Below, piece by piece: positions 29,019 to 38,005 of a DNA stretch of 64,000 bases; the stretch's first letter is position 1; each line of letters begins with the position of its first letter. A program made the position numbers and the translations under genes. The notes beneath the pieces were generated by a model. It saw only the letters and a program-made list of their open reading frames with translations. It had not been told where the DNA came from and did no database searches. This stretch comes from Marinobacter sp. F4218 (GTDB lineage: Bacteria; Pseudomonadota; Gammaproteobacteria; Pseudomonadales; Oleiphilaceae). The DNA lies in assembly GCF_019443085.1 (NCBI RefSeq), contig NZ_JAHZIL010000002.1, positions 682,001 through 746,000 of the forward strand, given 5' to 3'.

Positions 29019-30008
29019 ATGCCCCCCACAATCAGGGATGATGCAGTCTGGGTGACATGGGAGCGGCAAACCAGAAACCGCTCTGCGAGTGATTATTTTA
29101 ATGTCCCGCTTTACGAAGTCATTGAAGAAGGCCCCGGTCGCGCTTCGCGTTATATTAGAAGCACTCTCCGAACCATCGCTATTGTAGGAAAACAAAAACC
29201 GCGCTACTTCTTTGCTCAGAACCCTTCTATTGTTCTGGCAGTCCTCGCGATAACTCTCAAACCGTGGCGAAAATTTAAAGTAATCATCGACGCCCACAAC
29301 GCCGGAATTCACGGGCCGGAAAACGGTAGTCGGTTTCTGCCAAGAATAAACAGGTTTGTTATTCGAAAGGCTGACGCCGTCATCGTAACAAACCCGGAAT
29401 TGGCCGAATTCATCACCTCGTGTGGCGGCACTCCGATCATCCTGCCGGACCCTCTTCCAAACCTTGAGAGGAAAATGGCACCGGTCGAATGCGGTGGAAA
29501 AAAGAAGATCAAAGCGTTTTGCATTACCTCCTGGAGCGAAGACGAACCTTACCGCGAAATTCTTGAAGCGGCTTCAGCTTTTACAGATGAGGTCGAGTTC
29601 TTTTTTTCCGGAAACCATAAGAAAATCCGATCCTTGCGTACTAACACCATTCCAAGCAACGTCCATCTTCTCGGCTTCATAGATGAAAATGCTTTCCATG
29701 ATCATCTTTTCTCAGCGGACTTCTGCATTGATATGACAAAGCGGTCGGATTGCATGGTATGTGGAGCGTACGAGAGTATTTCCGCCGAGAAACCCGTGAT
29801 TCTCTCGGACACGCCCGTGCAAAGGAGATACTTCTCGAAAGGCGCCGTTTTTAGCCAGAACACAGCGCAGGATATAAAGCATGCGATAGATCAAATGGTA
29901 AACGGTATTGAGCCCATGCGTCAGGACGCAGTTGACCTGAAAAAAGAAATTCTCGAAAGGGAAACCAGCCAGAGGGCGATACTACTCTCCCAGATTCAGC
30001 AGCTTTAA
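29019..30008 (+). CDS. Glycosyltransferase, GT4-like
   Basis: This 329-aa protein resembles short GT-B glycosyltransferases: 'VIIDAHNAGIHGPENG' and 'ADAVIVTNPELAEFI' in the N-terminal half, 'FFFSGNHKKIRS', 'NVHLLGFIDENAFHDHL' and 'ESISAEKPVILSDTP' in the donor half. It is 23 bp after the secreted lyase-like gene and converges with the polymerase gene on the other strand. Sugar specificity is unknown. Confidence 0.75.
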   Translation: MPPTIRDDAVWVTWERQTRNRSASDYFNVPLYEVIEEGPGRASRYIRSTLRTIAIVGKQKPRYFFAQNPSIVLAVLAITLKPWRKFKVIIDAHNAGIHGPENGSRFLPRINRFVIRKADAVIVTNPELAEFITSCGGTPIILPDPLPNLERKMAPVECGGKKKIKAFCITSWSEDEPYREILEAASAFTDEVEFFFSGNHKKIRSLRTNTIPSNVHLLGFIDENAFHDHLFSADFCIDMTKRSDCMVCGAYESISAEKPVILSDTPVQRRYFSKGAVFSQNTAQDIKHAIDQMVNGIEPMRQDAVDLKKEILERETSQRAILLSQIQQL

Positions 30009-30067
30009 TTCCTAGATTAGGTTGATCAAACTGTAACCCATGAACAGTTATCAGGGCATTGCCGAAT

Positions 30068-31414
30068 TTACACCCGACTCAGTTCCTTGCCTTCAGCTCC
30101 GCGCCCAAGTCGATGAATTTTTTTCTTGCGACGACTTGGGACCAAAACCTCCGAAAAAACAATATTGCAGGCACACACAAACAAAGCAAAATGAATCCAG
30201 AGAAAAGGATAATAAACAACGGAAACAAACTGACCCGCAACGACAAACCCAATAAGAGAAAGGTTTAGATAAGAAAAAATTGTCGTGAAGAAACTACTCT
30301 CTGCATTCTTTTTCAGAACTTTCCCGACTTTTCTAGTCTTAAATAATGCATAGGAGATCATAATCAAATAGAGTACCAATGCGGGATACCCCAAATCAGC
30401 TCCAACTTGAATGAAGATATTGTGAGGAAGTTCAGCGAAATCGTATAACATGTCTTCGTAATACGCCCGTTCATAAAATGGGACATAATTAAAATACCCC
30501 ACACCTAGCCCAGGATGATTGTTCATCATATCAATGCCGTTTTCCCAATAAAGGAGTCTCTGAATCGAGGTTCGATCGTCCCCTGCCACCTGAAAACGAT
30601 CTTTCTGCTCCTGGGGCAGAACGGCCCAAAGAATGGATAAAACCACTGCACAGGAAACCAAAACCTTTGGTTTAAACAGGGACCTGGAGTTAAGTACGAT
30701 CAATTGAACAAGCAGGGCAAGCTGTGCGCCCCTGGAACTGGCGCCGAGAACGACCATCATTGCAGTAAATGGCATCAGTAACAGAATAAAATATTTAGCT
30801 TTACTGATATGTGGCTTCAGATACAGGGCAAATGCCCAGGCAAGAGGCCAGAAAACCAGCATTTGGATGGCAAGCTCACCTGAGTTCTGGAAAAAGCCAG
30901 GCGGCCCACTTAACCCCCAATCGGTGAACGCGAAGCCGCGCTTTGCCCAGGTTATTGAAAGCGAAAGTGATAGTTTAAACGTCGCCAAAAAGAAAATACA
31001 TATAAATATAAAAAACCGCTTCTCGGTATTTACGATATTAATAATTAAAAAATAAATAATAAACCAGGTATAAAAATTCTCCAGTCGCTCAAAAGCAAAT
31101 GATGGCCAATAGGCAAAGGCACTTGAAAGGACAATTATGACAAAGAACAATACCAGCCAAATATTTATTGGAGACGAAACCCATTTTACGCTCTTATCAT
31201 TAAAGCACCCGATGAATGCTCCAAGAACAGCCAACTGTGTCCACGGAAGGAAGTTCAGGAAAGGGTAAATAGACTGCGGTCTTACGTACTCCAGAAACAG
31301 GTAGGCGCAGATCATCCAGAAAGCCAGTGTCTCGGTTCTGAAATACCGCCACATCGCCCCGATGTTGAGCTGATAAAACTCCTGGAGACTGACCTCCTTG
31401 CGCTTTTTAATCAC
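30068..31414 (-). CDS. O-antigen ligase/Wzy-like membrane protein (exosortase-A-associated ligase type)
   Basis: This 448-aa protein has about 10-12 hydrophobic segments and a large periplasmic loop around 'RTSIQRLLYWENGIDMMNNHPGLGVG' (only key residues matter: R-x-x-x-W-x-x-G-x-x-M-x-x-x-HP-x-x-G-x-G), the usual Wzy_C/O-antigen ligase signature, then 'LPHNIFIQVGADLG'. The N terminus ('YLFLEYVRPQSIYPFL') matches what I recall of the putative O-glycosylation ligase found with exosortase A. It either polymerises the EPS or ligates glycan to a carrier. It overlaps the phosphatase gene by 8 bp and is rather AT-rich. Confidence 0.82.
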   Translation of the reverse strand: MIKKRKEVSLQEFYQLNIGAMWRYFRTETLAFWMICAYLFLEYVRPQSIYPFLNFLPWTQLAVLGAFIGCFNDKSVKWVSSPINIWLVLFFVIIVLSSAFAYWPSFAFERLENFYTWFIIYFLIINIVNTEKRFFIFICIFFLATFKLSLSLSITWAKRGFAFTDWGLSGPPGFFQNSGELAIQMLVFWPLAWAFALYLKPHISKAKYFILLLMPFTAMMVVLGASSRGAQLALLVQLIVLNSRSLFKPKVLVSCAVVLSILWAVLPQEQKDRFQVAGDDRTSIQRLLYWENGIDMMNNHPGLGVGYFNYVPFYERAYYEDMLYDFAELPHNIFIQVGADLGYPALVLYLIMISYALFKTRKVGKVLKKNAESSFFTTIFSYLNLSLIGFVVAGQFVSVVYYPFLWIHFALFVCACNIVFSEVLVPSRRKKKIHRLGRGAEGKELSRV

Positions 31415-31943
31415 AGATTCTCCTCACCGCTTCCATGATCTTGTGTTCACAGTTGGCAAAGAACTCTTTACTGCAATTAAACGGATCGTGAATATAAGGA
31501 GCAGGCCGCTTGCAATAACTTCCCGCTAGCGCCAGTGGATAGGCTTTACCGATCTTATTCTGAAAAGAGGCGATATGCGTCGGCTCCATCAGGACGATCA
31601 GGTCATTATCCTGAAACTCGAAATTCCGGACATTGACCGTCCTATGGTCGTCCAGTGTTAAACCGCGCCTACGTGCGAATTCCCTAGCCCTCGGATCGGC
31701 AGGATGACCATCGGTGCAGTCAAGCCCGCAGGACCTGGCTTCACGGCCCAGGCTGCGAGCATACACTTCGGCCAGAGGGCTTCTGCATATGTTGCCACTG
31801 CAAACAAAGACGACCCGCTGATCGGCTGCAGGTATCAAAGCGGGGAAACGGCGATAGGCACCTATCTGAAAGAGGAGCCAATACCCAAGAAATCGAACAA
31901 GCCCATTTCTTGATCCAAACCGTTCATACACCACCCGGTTCAC
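31407..31943 (-). CDS. Low-molecular-weight protein-tyrosine phosphatase (Wzb/Etp-like)
   Basis: This 178-aa protein starts at GTG 31943 behind AAGGAG. The P-loop 'VCSGNICRSPLAE' gives C-x5-R at Cys48-Arg54, and the general-acid Asp is in 'YIHDPFNCS'. In EPS systems this enzyme removes phosphate from the tyrosine kinase that controls chain length. Here the locus' own CpsD-like protein (40195-41094) has a defective nucleotide site, so the true substrate is open. An extra 40 or so N-terminal residues precede the catalytic domain. Confidence 0.9.
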   Translation of the reverse strand: MNRVVYERFGSRNGLVRFLGYWLLFQIGAYRRFPALIPAADQRVVFVCSGNICRSPLAEVYARSLGREARSCGLDCTDGHPADPRAREFARRRGLTLDDHRTVNVRNFEFQDNDLIVLMEPTHIASFQNKIGKAYPLALAGSYCKRPAPYIHDPFNCSKEFFANCEHKIMEAVRRICD

Positions 31944-32183
31944 CAGATAATCTCCTTATTTCTGAGTGAAAGTCCCCGAAAATCTATGGCTAGCCCTATC
32001 ATGCCACAACTGAAGTAATCAACGGAGAAGTTCTTGAGCTATCTTTCACATAGACGCCTGATCAGATTACGAGGAACATACGTATCTTCTACGACGGCCC
32101 ACCTCGATAGTATTTGGAGCTGTTATTAATGATAATATAGTCCCGCTTCTCAAGGTTGGTACCAACAAAGGACGTTGCTATCC

Positions 32184-33359
32184 ATGGAATCCAGAATCTT
32201 GGTGCTTGATGGGAACCAGCGGGCATCGCTGGCAGCGGTCAGATCTCTTGGTTCTAGAAATCTATGGGTGGCAGTCGCGGAAAGCACAGCGACTTCGATG
32301 GCTGGAATGTCCCGTTATTGCAAAGTAAGGGCGACCTATCCTGACCCTTATGAGTCACCACGCCTCTTTTTTGAGGCGATAGTAAAGCTAGTCAACGATC
32401 TGGACATTTCCTTCTTGCTGCCCATTACAGAAGCGACCACATATGTCCTTCTCCGATACCGCGACGAACTGCCTCAACATGTAACCTTTCCCTTTCCACG
32501 TAGCGACTCCGTTGAGAAGCTTGCCAACAAGAACGAGCTTTTCAAATATGCCACTATTAAGGGGGTGCCGGTTCCCGAAACCCTGTTTTGTGAAAATGCT
32601 GAAGAAGGACTGAGGAAGCTCGGCCAAATAGATCACTTCCCCATCGTGTTAAAGCCGTTCAAGTCAAAAATTCTTGAGGACGGCCATATTGTATCAACCC
32701 GCGTTCTCATTGCTGAATCGGCTGAACAGGCCCGTTCGTACCTGGCTTCCTACAATTTCTTTTCATATCCTTTCACAATTCAATCTTTCATCGCGGGGAC
32801 GGGCCAAGGCGTGTTCGCGCTATATAATCATGGTAAGCCAGTGTGCTATTTCTCACACCGCAGGATCCGTGAAAAGCCCCCTGCGGGCGGCGTTAGTGTC
32901 TTGAGCGAGTCCGCACCATTAAATGATGCGTTAAGATTATCCGCCGAGCATCTCCTGGGAGGCGTCCAGTGGCATGGTGTTGCGATGGTAGAGTTCCGGG
33001 TTGACCATAACGGCACCGGCTATTTAATGGAGGTAAACCCCAGATTCTGGGGCTCCCTGCAATTGGCTATTGATTCAGGAATAGACTTCCCCTGGTGGCT
33101 GTATCTCGTCTGCACCGAGCAGCAGATGCCCGAAGTAAAGTGGCGACAACGGCGGGTACGCTGGATCCTTGGAGACCTTGATCGGCTTATCATCATCTTG
33201 AAGTCGCCGAATAAAAACTATTCCTTTGGGCAAAAGCTCATCGAAGTTTTACGTTTTTTCCAGCCAGGGCTACAAACCCGGCATGAAGTAAATCGCTGGA
33301 ACGACCTCAGGCCTTTTTGGTTTGAACTCAGACAATACTTAAGAGCACTGAGGCGCTGA
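32184..33359 (+). CDS. ATP-grasp enzyme, first of a pair
   Basis: This 391-aa protein starts at ATG 32184 (AAAGGA upstream; a TTG at 32175 is less likely). It has an N-terminal preATP-grasp segment ('RILVLDGNQRASLAAVRSL'), 'FPIVLKPFKSK' in the ATP-binding lobe and the metal-binding 'YLMEVNPRFWGSLQLA'. ATP-grasp enzymes activate a carboxylate as acyl phosphate and join it to an amine or other nucleophile. It is followed 2 bp later by a second ATP-grasp gene. The pair may attach an amino acid or similar group to an EPS component; this is inferred from location. Confidence 0.8.
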   Translation: MESRILVLDGNQRASLAAVRSLGSRNLWVAVAESTATSMAGMSRYCKVRATYPDPYESPRLFFEAIVKLVNDLDISFLLPITEATTYVLLRYRDELPQHVTFPFPRSDSVEKLANKNELFKYATIKGVPVPETLFCENAEEGLRKLGQIDHFPIVLKPFKSKILEDGHIVSTRVLIAESAEQARSYLASYNFFSYPFTIQSFIAGTGQGVFALYNHGKPVCYFSHRRIREKPPAGGVSVLSESAPLNDALRLSAEHLLGGVQWHGVAMVEFRVDHNGTGYLMEVNPRFWGSLQLAIDSGIDFPWWLYLVCTEQQMPEVKWRQRRVRWILGDLDRLIIILKSPNKNYSFGQKLIEVLRFFQPGLQTRHEVNRWNDLRPFWFELRQYLRALRR

Positions 33360-33361
33360 CA

Positions 33362-34537
33362 GTGTCCATGCCGTCTCCCTACGTCATCATTCTCGCAAAC
33401 GGCCTCAATGGTCTTGGAGCGATCCGTTCCGCGGCCCAGGCCGGCCTCAAGGCCTACACTTTGATCACGAAACGTTCAGACCTAAGCACTTACAGTCGTT
33501 TCAGCGAGGTGACTTTTCTGGTACCGCCTAATCCTTCTTTGGCAGATCTCAGGCCGATACTCGACCGGTTGTTCATCAGAGAGAACGGTCCGGGGGTTTT
33601 GTTGGCTTGCTCGGACAATTCCGCCGAATTACTGGGGGAGCTCAAAAATGAAGGGTATTCCAAGCATCATCTGATTGTCCCCTCCATGGAAACGACCCGT
33701 ATCCTGAACGATAAAAAGCTCGAATGCCGGGCGATGGAGCAAGGCGGAATTGCTCTACCCAAAACCTACTACCAACTCTCTGTCAACGATCCTGAATCCT
33801 TTCCACTAATTATCAAGCCCCGTACGTTTCGCGATTATCAAATATTGGGGGCCAAGAATGTCATCCTCTACACCCAGACCGAACTGGATGAATTTCGACA
33901 ACGTTTCAGGGGGCAGGTAGAGAGGTTCATCGGCCAGGAAGTCATTCAGGGTGCAGACGACAACCTATGGGTTTGTAATGTCACCTTTAACCTCCAGAAA
34001 GAAATGAGCGCCTGTTTTCTATTCCAGCGCCTAGGGACGATGCCGTCCCATTACGGTGTAACTTCTTTGGCCATTAGTCGAGAGAACATGGAGCTGCGTG
34101 AGGAGTGTGAAAAGATCGGAAAGGCCCTGAACTATTGTGGGCCAGCCATGATCGAGTTCAAAAAAGATCCCGTTTCCGGTCGATACTTATATATCGAGAC
34201 TAATCCTCGCCTGGGCATGTGTAACTGGTTTGATACTCGATGCGGTATCAATAACATTCTTGCCTGCACTCGGGTGGCCTATGGCCAGGAAGTGGCGTTT
34301 GGTCCACAAACAAATAACGTGGTCTACTGGAACTTCTTTGGTGATTTGATTGCGAGGCTGGAAGATCGGGAAAACATTTTCTCCATTCTTTTTCTCTATC
34401 TAAGACTACTCTTTCGCCGAAGGATTGGCGCATTATTCTATTGGAGAGATCCAATCCCGGCCTGTAAATATTCTTGGGATGCTATTAAAAATATCTTTCG
34501 CAGAACCAACAAGAAATTACGCCGCAGGTTTAGCTAA
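33362..34537 (+). CDS. ATP-grasp enzyme, second of a pair
   Basis: This 391-aa protein starts at GTG 33362 or ATG 33368. Motifs are 'VIILANGLNGLGAIRSA', 'FPLIIKPRTFRDYQILGAKN' and the metal-binding 'YLYIETNPRLGMCNWF'. It is homologous in plan to the preceding gene but clearly diverged, so the two probably act on different substrates in one short pathway. Its 3' end overlaps the 3' end of the convergent deacetylase gene by 21 bp. Its C-terminal part is hydrophobic and basic, suggesting membrane association. Confidence 0.78.
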   Translation: MSMPSPYVIILANGLNGLGAIRSAAQAGLKAYTLITKRSDLSTYSRFSEVTFLVPPNPSLADLRPILDRLFIRENGPGVLLACSDNSAELLGELKNEGYSKHHLIVPSMETTRILNDKKLECRAMEQGGIALPKTYYQLSVNDPESFPLIIKPRTFRDYQILGAKNVILYTQTELDEFRQRFRGQVERFIGQEVIQGADDNLWVCNVTFNLQKEMSACFLFQRLGTMPSHYGVTSLAISRENMELREECEKIGKALNYCGPAMIEFKKDPVSGRYLYIETNPRLGMCNWFDTRCGINNILACTRVAYGQEVAFGPQTNNVVYWNFFGDLIARLEDRENIFSILFLYLRLLFRRRIGALFYWRDPIPACKYSWDAIKNIFRRTNKKLRRRFS

Positions 34538-35545
34538 TCCCCGCAATTTCATCTTGAATGCCTCAAACCCGTTAACGATTTGGCGAAAATCATCCGAATC
34601 ACAAGGCAATGAAAATCTAGGCAGTTCAAAACAATTCTGTCCAGCTCGAACATAGCCAGGAACAGTGTTAAAAGCCATCTTGATGCCGTGTTTACCGAGA
34701 TGCTCGACATCAACCTCGTCATAGTCAGACAGGCGCCCGGTAGGATAGGCAAAAATCTCCGGAGCATAACGTAGCTCGGCCGCTACTCTCTTGATTGAGA
34801 CTTCAATTTCCGTTTGCCTTTGTTCGATTGGCAACGTTGAAAGAATTCGATGAGTGCAGGTATGTGGAAAAACCCCGTGTCCCAAATCGCGGAGAGTCCT
34901 GGCATTGTCCCAGGACATTGGTTTGTATTCAGGAGGGATCTCGTCCGGACATTCTACCTTCAGAACTGGATATAGCTCTGTTTCCAACCAGTCATAAAGT
35001 TCGCTCTGACTTTCCTTCTTTAACCTGCTGCGAAGACTATAAACAACATCGTTGATCTCGTTGTTCAGAAGGTCTAGCGGAAAAATGGCACCGGAGGGCA
35101 TCTTTACCTGAACCTTTGAGGGCTGAGCGCGATGCAACGCGTACGCAACCTGATCGTCCCATGGCCAGAGTTTCAAATCTAGAAATCCGGTAATCAAAAA
35201 GAAGTTCAGGGTGAAACCAAACTCTCCAAATACCCGGGCGGCCACATCATGATGATCAAAAAAACCGTCGTCGACAGTAAACATAACGGATTTCGAAGGA
35301 AGGTGCCGGCCGTCATCAAGCATGGCCCTGAGGTCCTCCATAGACAGAATCTGAAATCCTTTCCTGGCGAGGTAATCCAGATGGGAGCGGAGTATATCCG
35401 AATTCATGCATCCGGGCAGGCGTTCCTCTCCAGAGTCAGACACTCGGTGGAGCATAAACACCGGTACCCGCCCTGGACAAAGGGATCGAAACAGACCCGA
35501 TTCGCCAACACAGTTGGCAAACTTCAGAACAACACTTTTTAGCAT
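34517..35545 (-). CDS. Polysaccharide deacetylase (NodB-like)
   Basis: This 342-aa protein has 'VFMLHRV', NodB motif 1 'SVMFTVDDGFFDHHD', motif 2 'GVFPHTCTHRILSTL' with the H-x3-H metal ligands, and 'EIFAYPTGRLSDYDE'. It is the last gene of the minus-strand EPS operon, 6 bp after the glycosyltransferase. It has no obvious signal peptide, so it may act on the precursor at the cytoplasmic side. It is the second of three deacetylases in the locus. Confidence 0.86.
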   Translation of the reverse strand: MLKSVVLKFANCVGESGLFRSLCPGRVPVFMLHRVSDSGEERLPGCMNSDILRSHLDYLARKGFQILSMEDLRAMLDDGRHLPSKSVMFTVDDGFFDHHDVAARVFGEFGFTLNFFLITGFLDLKLWPWDDQVAYALHRAQPSKVQVKMPSGAIFPLDLLNNEINDVVYSLRSRLKKESQSELYDWLETELYPVLKVECPDEIPPEYKPMSWDNARTLRDLGHGVFPHTCTHRILSTLPIEQRQTEIEVSIKRVAAELRYAPEIFAYPTGRLSDYDEVDVEHLGKHGIKMAFNTVPGYVRAGQNCFELPRFSLPCDSDDFRQIVNGFEAFKMKLRGLAKPAA

Positions 35546-35551
35546 CTTGCC

Positions 35552-36670
35552 CTAGCCGATAAGTTGTTGGTAGAGCCCACGGTATTCTTGAAGCATAGTC
35601 TCCAGGCCAAACTTTTCGACCGCAACAGTGTGAGCCCTGGCTACTACCCTCTCCCTAATATCTGGTTTTCTGAGGTCCTTAATCGCCGCTACGATGGCGT
35701 CGGGGTTTCTGACCGGAATAAGAAGACCGGTTTCACGATCAACAATAATTTCCTCTGGCCCGCCGCTCTTCGTTGCAATAACAGGAACCCCGGCCATCAT
35801 CGCCTCTACCGTTGAGATAGAGAACCCCTCGGAAACGGAGGGGAGAAGAAATATATCCGCTTGTCTCAGAATGTCTGCCACATCTTCCCGGAATCCAAGC
35901 CAGTGAAGCCTGGGCTTTTTTGTAGATTCGGATATCTGCTCGGTCAGTCTGTCGAAAAGTGTCTTCCTTTGATGTCCTACCACGACGAAGTGAATGTCTG
36001 GATCAGACTCTGACATTCGTAATGATGCCTCGACCAGATACTCATAGCCTTTTGCAGGGCGGATATTACCAACAGACACTACCAGGATAGATTCCGGCTT
36101 CAGACCGAGCGATTGTTTTAAGTTGGCGAGAGAGGCGTTAAGAAATTTCGAAGGATCGACACCGTTGTATATCAGCTTCACTTTTTCGGCTGGCAAGGCG
36201 CTTCGGGCGGAAAGCTCTTCTTTCAGCCGTTTTGATACACAGACGATCTTTGAAGCACCAAGACCGATCAAGAAGAACTTCGCTCGGAGGAACCGCTCAC
36301 CATCCGCGACATCCACAGCCCCGTGAAAGGTCGCAATCATTGGCTTTCGGCAAATGAGAGCCAGCAACGCACCATAAACGTTGGAGCCAAGGAGATGCGC
36401 GTGAATCAGAGCAACGTTTTCATCACTTACCAAGCGTCTGAGAGCTTTGATGTAACCAAGGTTAAAACTGCCCTTCGAATCAATAAAGTGTGGAGCGATC
36501 CCGATGGAACGCACCTTGTCCGCGACCCATCCGTCACCGCGAAGAACCACCACATTTCGGAACTCTGTACGCCCCAGTTCCCTGAGTAAATTAATAAAGA
36601 CAGTCTCTGCGCCACCGGGTCCGGTGGTATCAATCAGATGCAGAATGGTTTTCTCCGAGTGGTGGAGCAT
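35552..36670 (-). CDS. Glycosyltransferase family 4
   Basis: From the ATG at 36670, which overlaps the stop of the FemAB-like gene by one base (TAATG), this is a 372-aa GT-B enzyme. It shows 'HLIDTTGPGGAETVFINLL', 'ALIHAHLLGSNVYG', 'VVSVGNIRPAKGYEYLVEA', 'HWLGFREDVADILRQAD' and the E-x7-E motif 'SEGFSISTVEAMMAGVPVI'. The pattern matches the glycosyltransferases of exosortase-A-linked EPS loci. An upstream in-frame ATG at 36718 lies inside the preceding gene and is less likely. Confidence 0.88.
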   Translation of the reverse strand: MLHHSEKTILHLIDTTGPGGAETVFINLLRELGRTEFRNVVVLRGDGWVADKVRSIGIAPHFIDSKGSFNLGYIKALRRLVSDENVALIHAHLLGSNVYGALLALICRKPMIATFHGAVDVADGERFLRAKFFLIGLGASKIVCVSKRLKEELSARSALPAEKVKLIYNGVDPSKFLNASLANLKQSLGLKPESILVVSVGNIRPAKGYEYLVEASLRMSESDPDIHFVVVGHQRKTLFDRLTEQISESTKKPRLHWLGFREDVADILRQADIFLLPSVSEGFSISTVEAMMAGVPVIATKSGGPEEIIVDRETGLLIPVRNPDAIVAAIKDLRKPDIRERVVARAHTVAVEKFGLETMLQEYRGLYQQLIG

Positions 36671-37983
36671 TATGGCAATACCCTGACAATGCGCGGCCCC
36701 AACAGATTTGCAGCCCAAACCGGCAGCTTTCGCCAGGCCGCTATTAACAGTCGGAATTTCGGGTTATCCGGGTTAAGTTCTGGAAGCCTCTCCCCTGTTG
36801 GCAGGACATAATCCCAGTGAAGAGCAATGGGCTGCCCCCCCCATTGCTCCTTGAATCTATAGGTTCCAGCGTTCTCGGTGCAGCGGCCAAAATCAAAAAT
36901 CTTAAATTTATGCTCAATCGCAAACTCAAGGATCTTCCAATACATGATCATATTGATGCCGGTGTGGCTCTGCTTCCTGAGGGTGGATGCCCACGGTATC
37001 TCCATTCGTTCCCGATAGCCGGTCAAAAACGCACAGCCGGCTGCCCGCCCACCAATTCGGGCCACTACAAGCCAGGCCTGTCCGTCCAGACCTGCCAGTA
37101 GATTCCGGAAAAAAGCGCGGCTGTATACCGGCGTTCCAAGGTCACGCATATTGACCGAGAATACCTTGTAGAACTCATCCAGAAGCTCACTACCTCCAAT
37201 ACTCAGGCTGCTCAGGTCCCGATTACCTCGACGTATCTGTGCCCTGAGTTTTGGCTTGAAGCTGTTCCACAGGGCATCGCTTTGATCCGGCAAAGGTAAC
37301 CAGAAAGTTACCTTGTCAGTTCTTTGGGGCAGACCGAGTTTGTTGTCCTGAAGGAATCGAAGTTCCAGGTGCTTGGCCCCCTCCTCCCTTCGCCATTGAT
37401 CAGCGGCATAAATCAACTGATGGGCGATATCGGCATTATCCGCGAGCACACCGCCATAATTAAAGAACGGCATGGAAACCATGAAATTTCCGAACAGACG
37501 GCTATTGAGACGAACCACAGGGAGAATTCCCACCAATTTTCCGCACTCTGTCACCGCACACAGGTAACGAGCTTTATGGCCGTACGTCTGCTTGATGAAG
37601 GAAGAAATTAAGGGCCGATGCCATACCGCTGCGCCGGGATGTTGGCCAACATATTCGTCGGCCGCTATAAGCATGTCGCCGACACAGGGTTTGACCGAAA
37701 CAGGCTTATCGAGGGGCTTCTCGGTAATCGCTGGAGGGGGTGCTATCGTCTCCGGCGCCCATTTCTTTTCGACCTCAGCGCCATTGACCTGCTTTTTGAT
37801 TAGTTTCTGAAGCCTTTTGATCTCCTGGGACACGTCGCGAAATTCTGAGATCCAGTGATCCCCTGTACCTCCCGACCGTCGCGCCTCATTTACCAAACGG
37901 CCCAAGCGGCCCTTCTCGTTTTTCAATCGATCCAGGCGATGTTTTTGATCTTCCAGACCAACCAAGGAAATATCCCTTTCCAT
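36670..37983 (-). CDS. FemAB-like protein of exosortase/PEP-CTERM EPS loci
   Basis: This 437-aa protein has an N-terminal charged helical region (about 8-70, probable coiled coil), then a FemAB/GNAT-type domain pair with 'VWHRPLISSFIKQTYGHKA', 'FMVSMPFFNYGGV', and the C-terminal 'FDFGRCTENAGTYRFKEQWG'. That C-terminal motif is characteristic of the FemAB group found in exosortase-A EPS clusters. FemAB relatives transfer aminoacyl groups to amines; the substrate here is unknown. It sits 22 bp after the deacetylase gene in the operon. Confidence 0.85.
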   Translation of the reverse strand: MERDISLVGLEDQKHRLDRLKNEKGRLGRLVNEARRSGGTGDHWISEFRDVSQEIKRLQKLIKKQVNGAEVEKKWAPETIAPPPAITEKPLDKPVSVKPCVGDMLIAADEYVGQHPGAAVWHRPLISSFIKQTYGHKARYLCAVTECGKLVGILPVVRLNSRLFGNFMVSMPFFNYGGVLADNADIAHQLIYAADQWRREEGAKHLELRFLQDNKLGLPQRTDKVTFWLPLPDQSDALWNSFKPKLRAQIRRGNRDLSSLSIGGSELLDEFYKVFSVNMRDLGTPVYSRAFFRNLLAGLDGQAWLVVARIGGRAAGCAFLTGYRERMEIPWASTLRKQSHTGINMIMYWKILEFAIEHKFKIFDFGRCTENAGTYRFKEQWGGQPIALHWDYVLPTGERLPELNPDNPKFRLLIAAWRKLPVWAANLLGPRIVRVLP

Positions 37984-38005
37984 CAGACTATCCTTCGAAA
38001 GGCAC

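Noticed and set aside
32150..32180. TTGGTACC upstream of the first ATP-grasp gene as a sigma-54 element.
   Set aside because: No GC follows at the required 10-nt spacing; the -12 half is missing.
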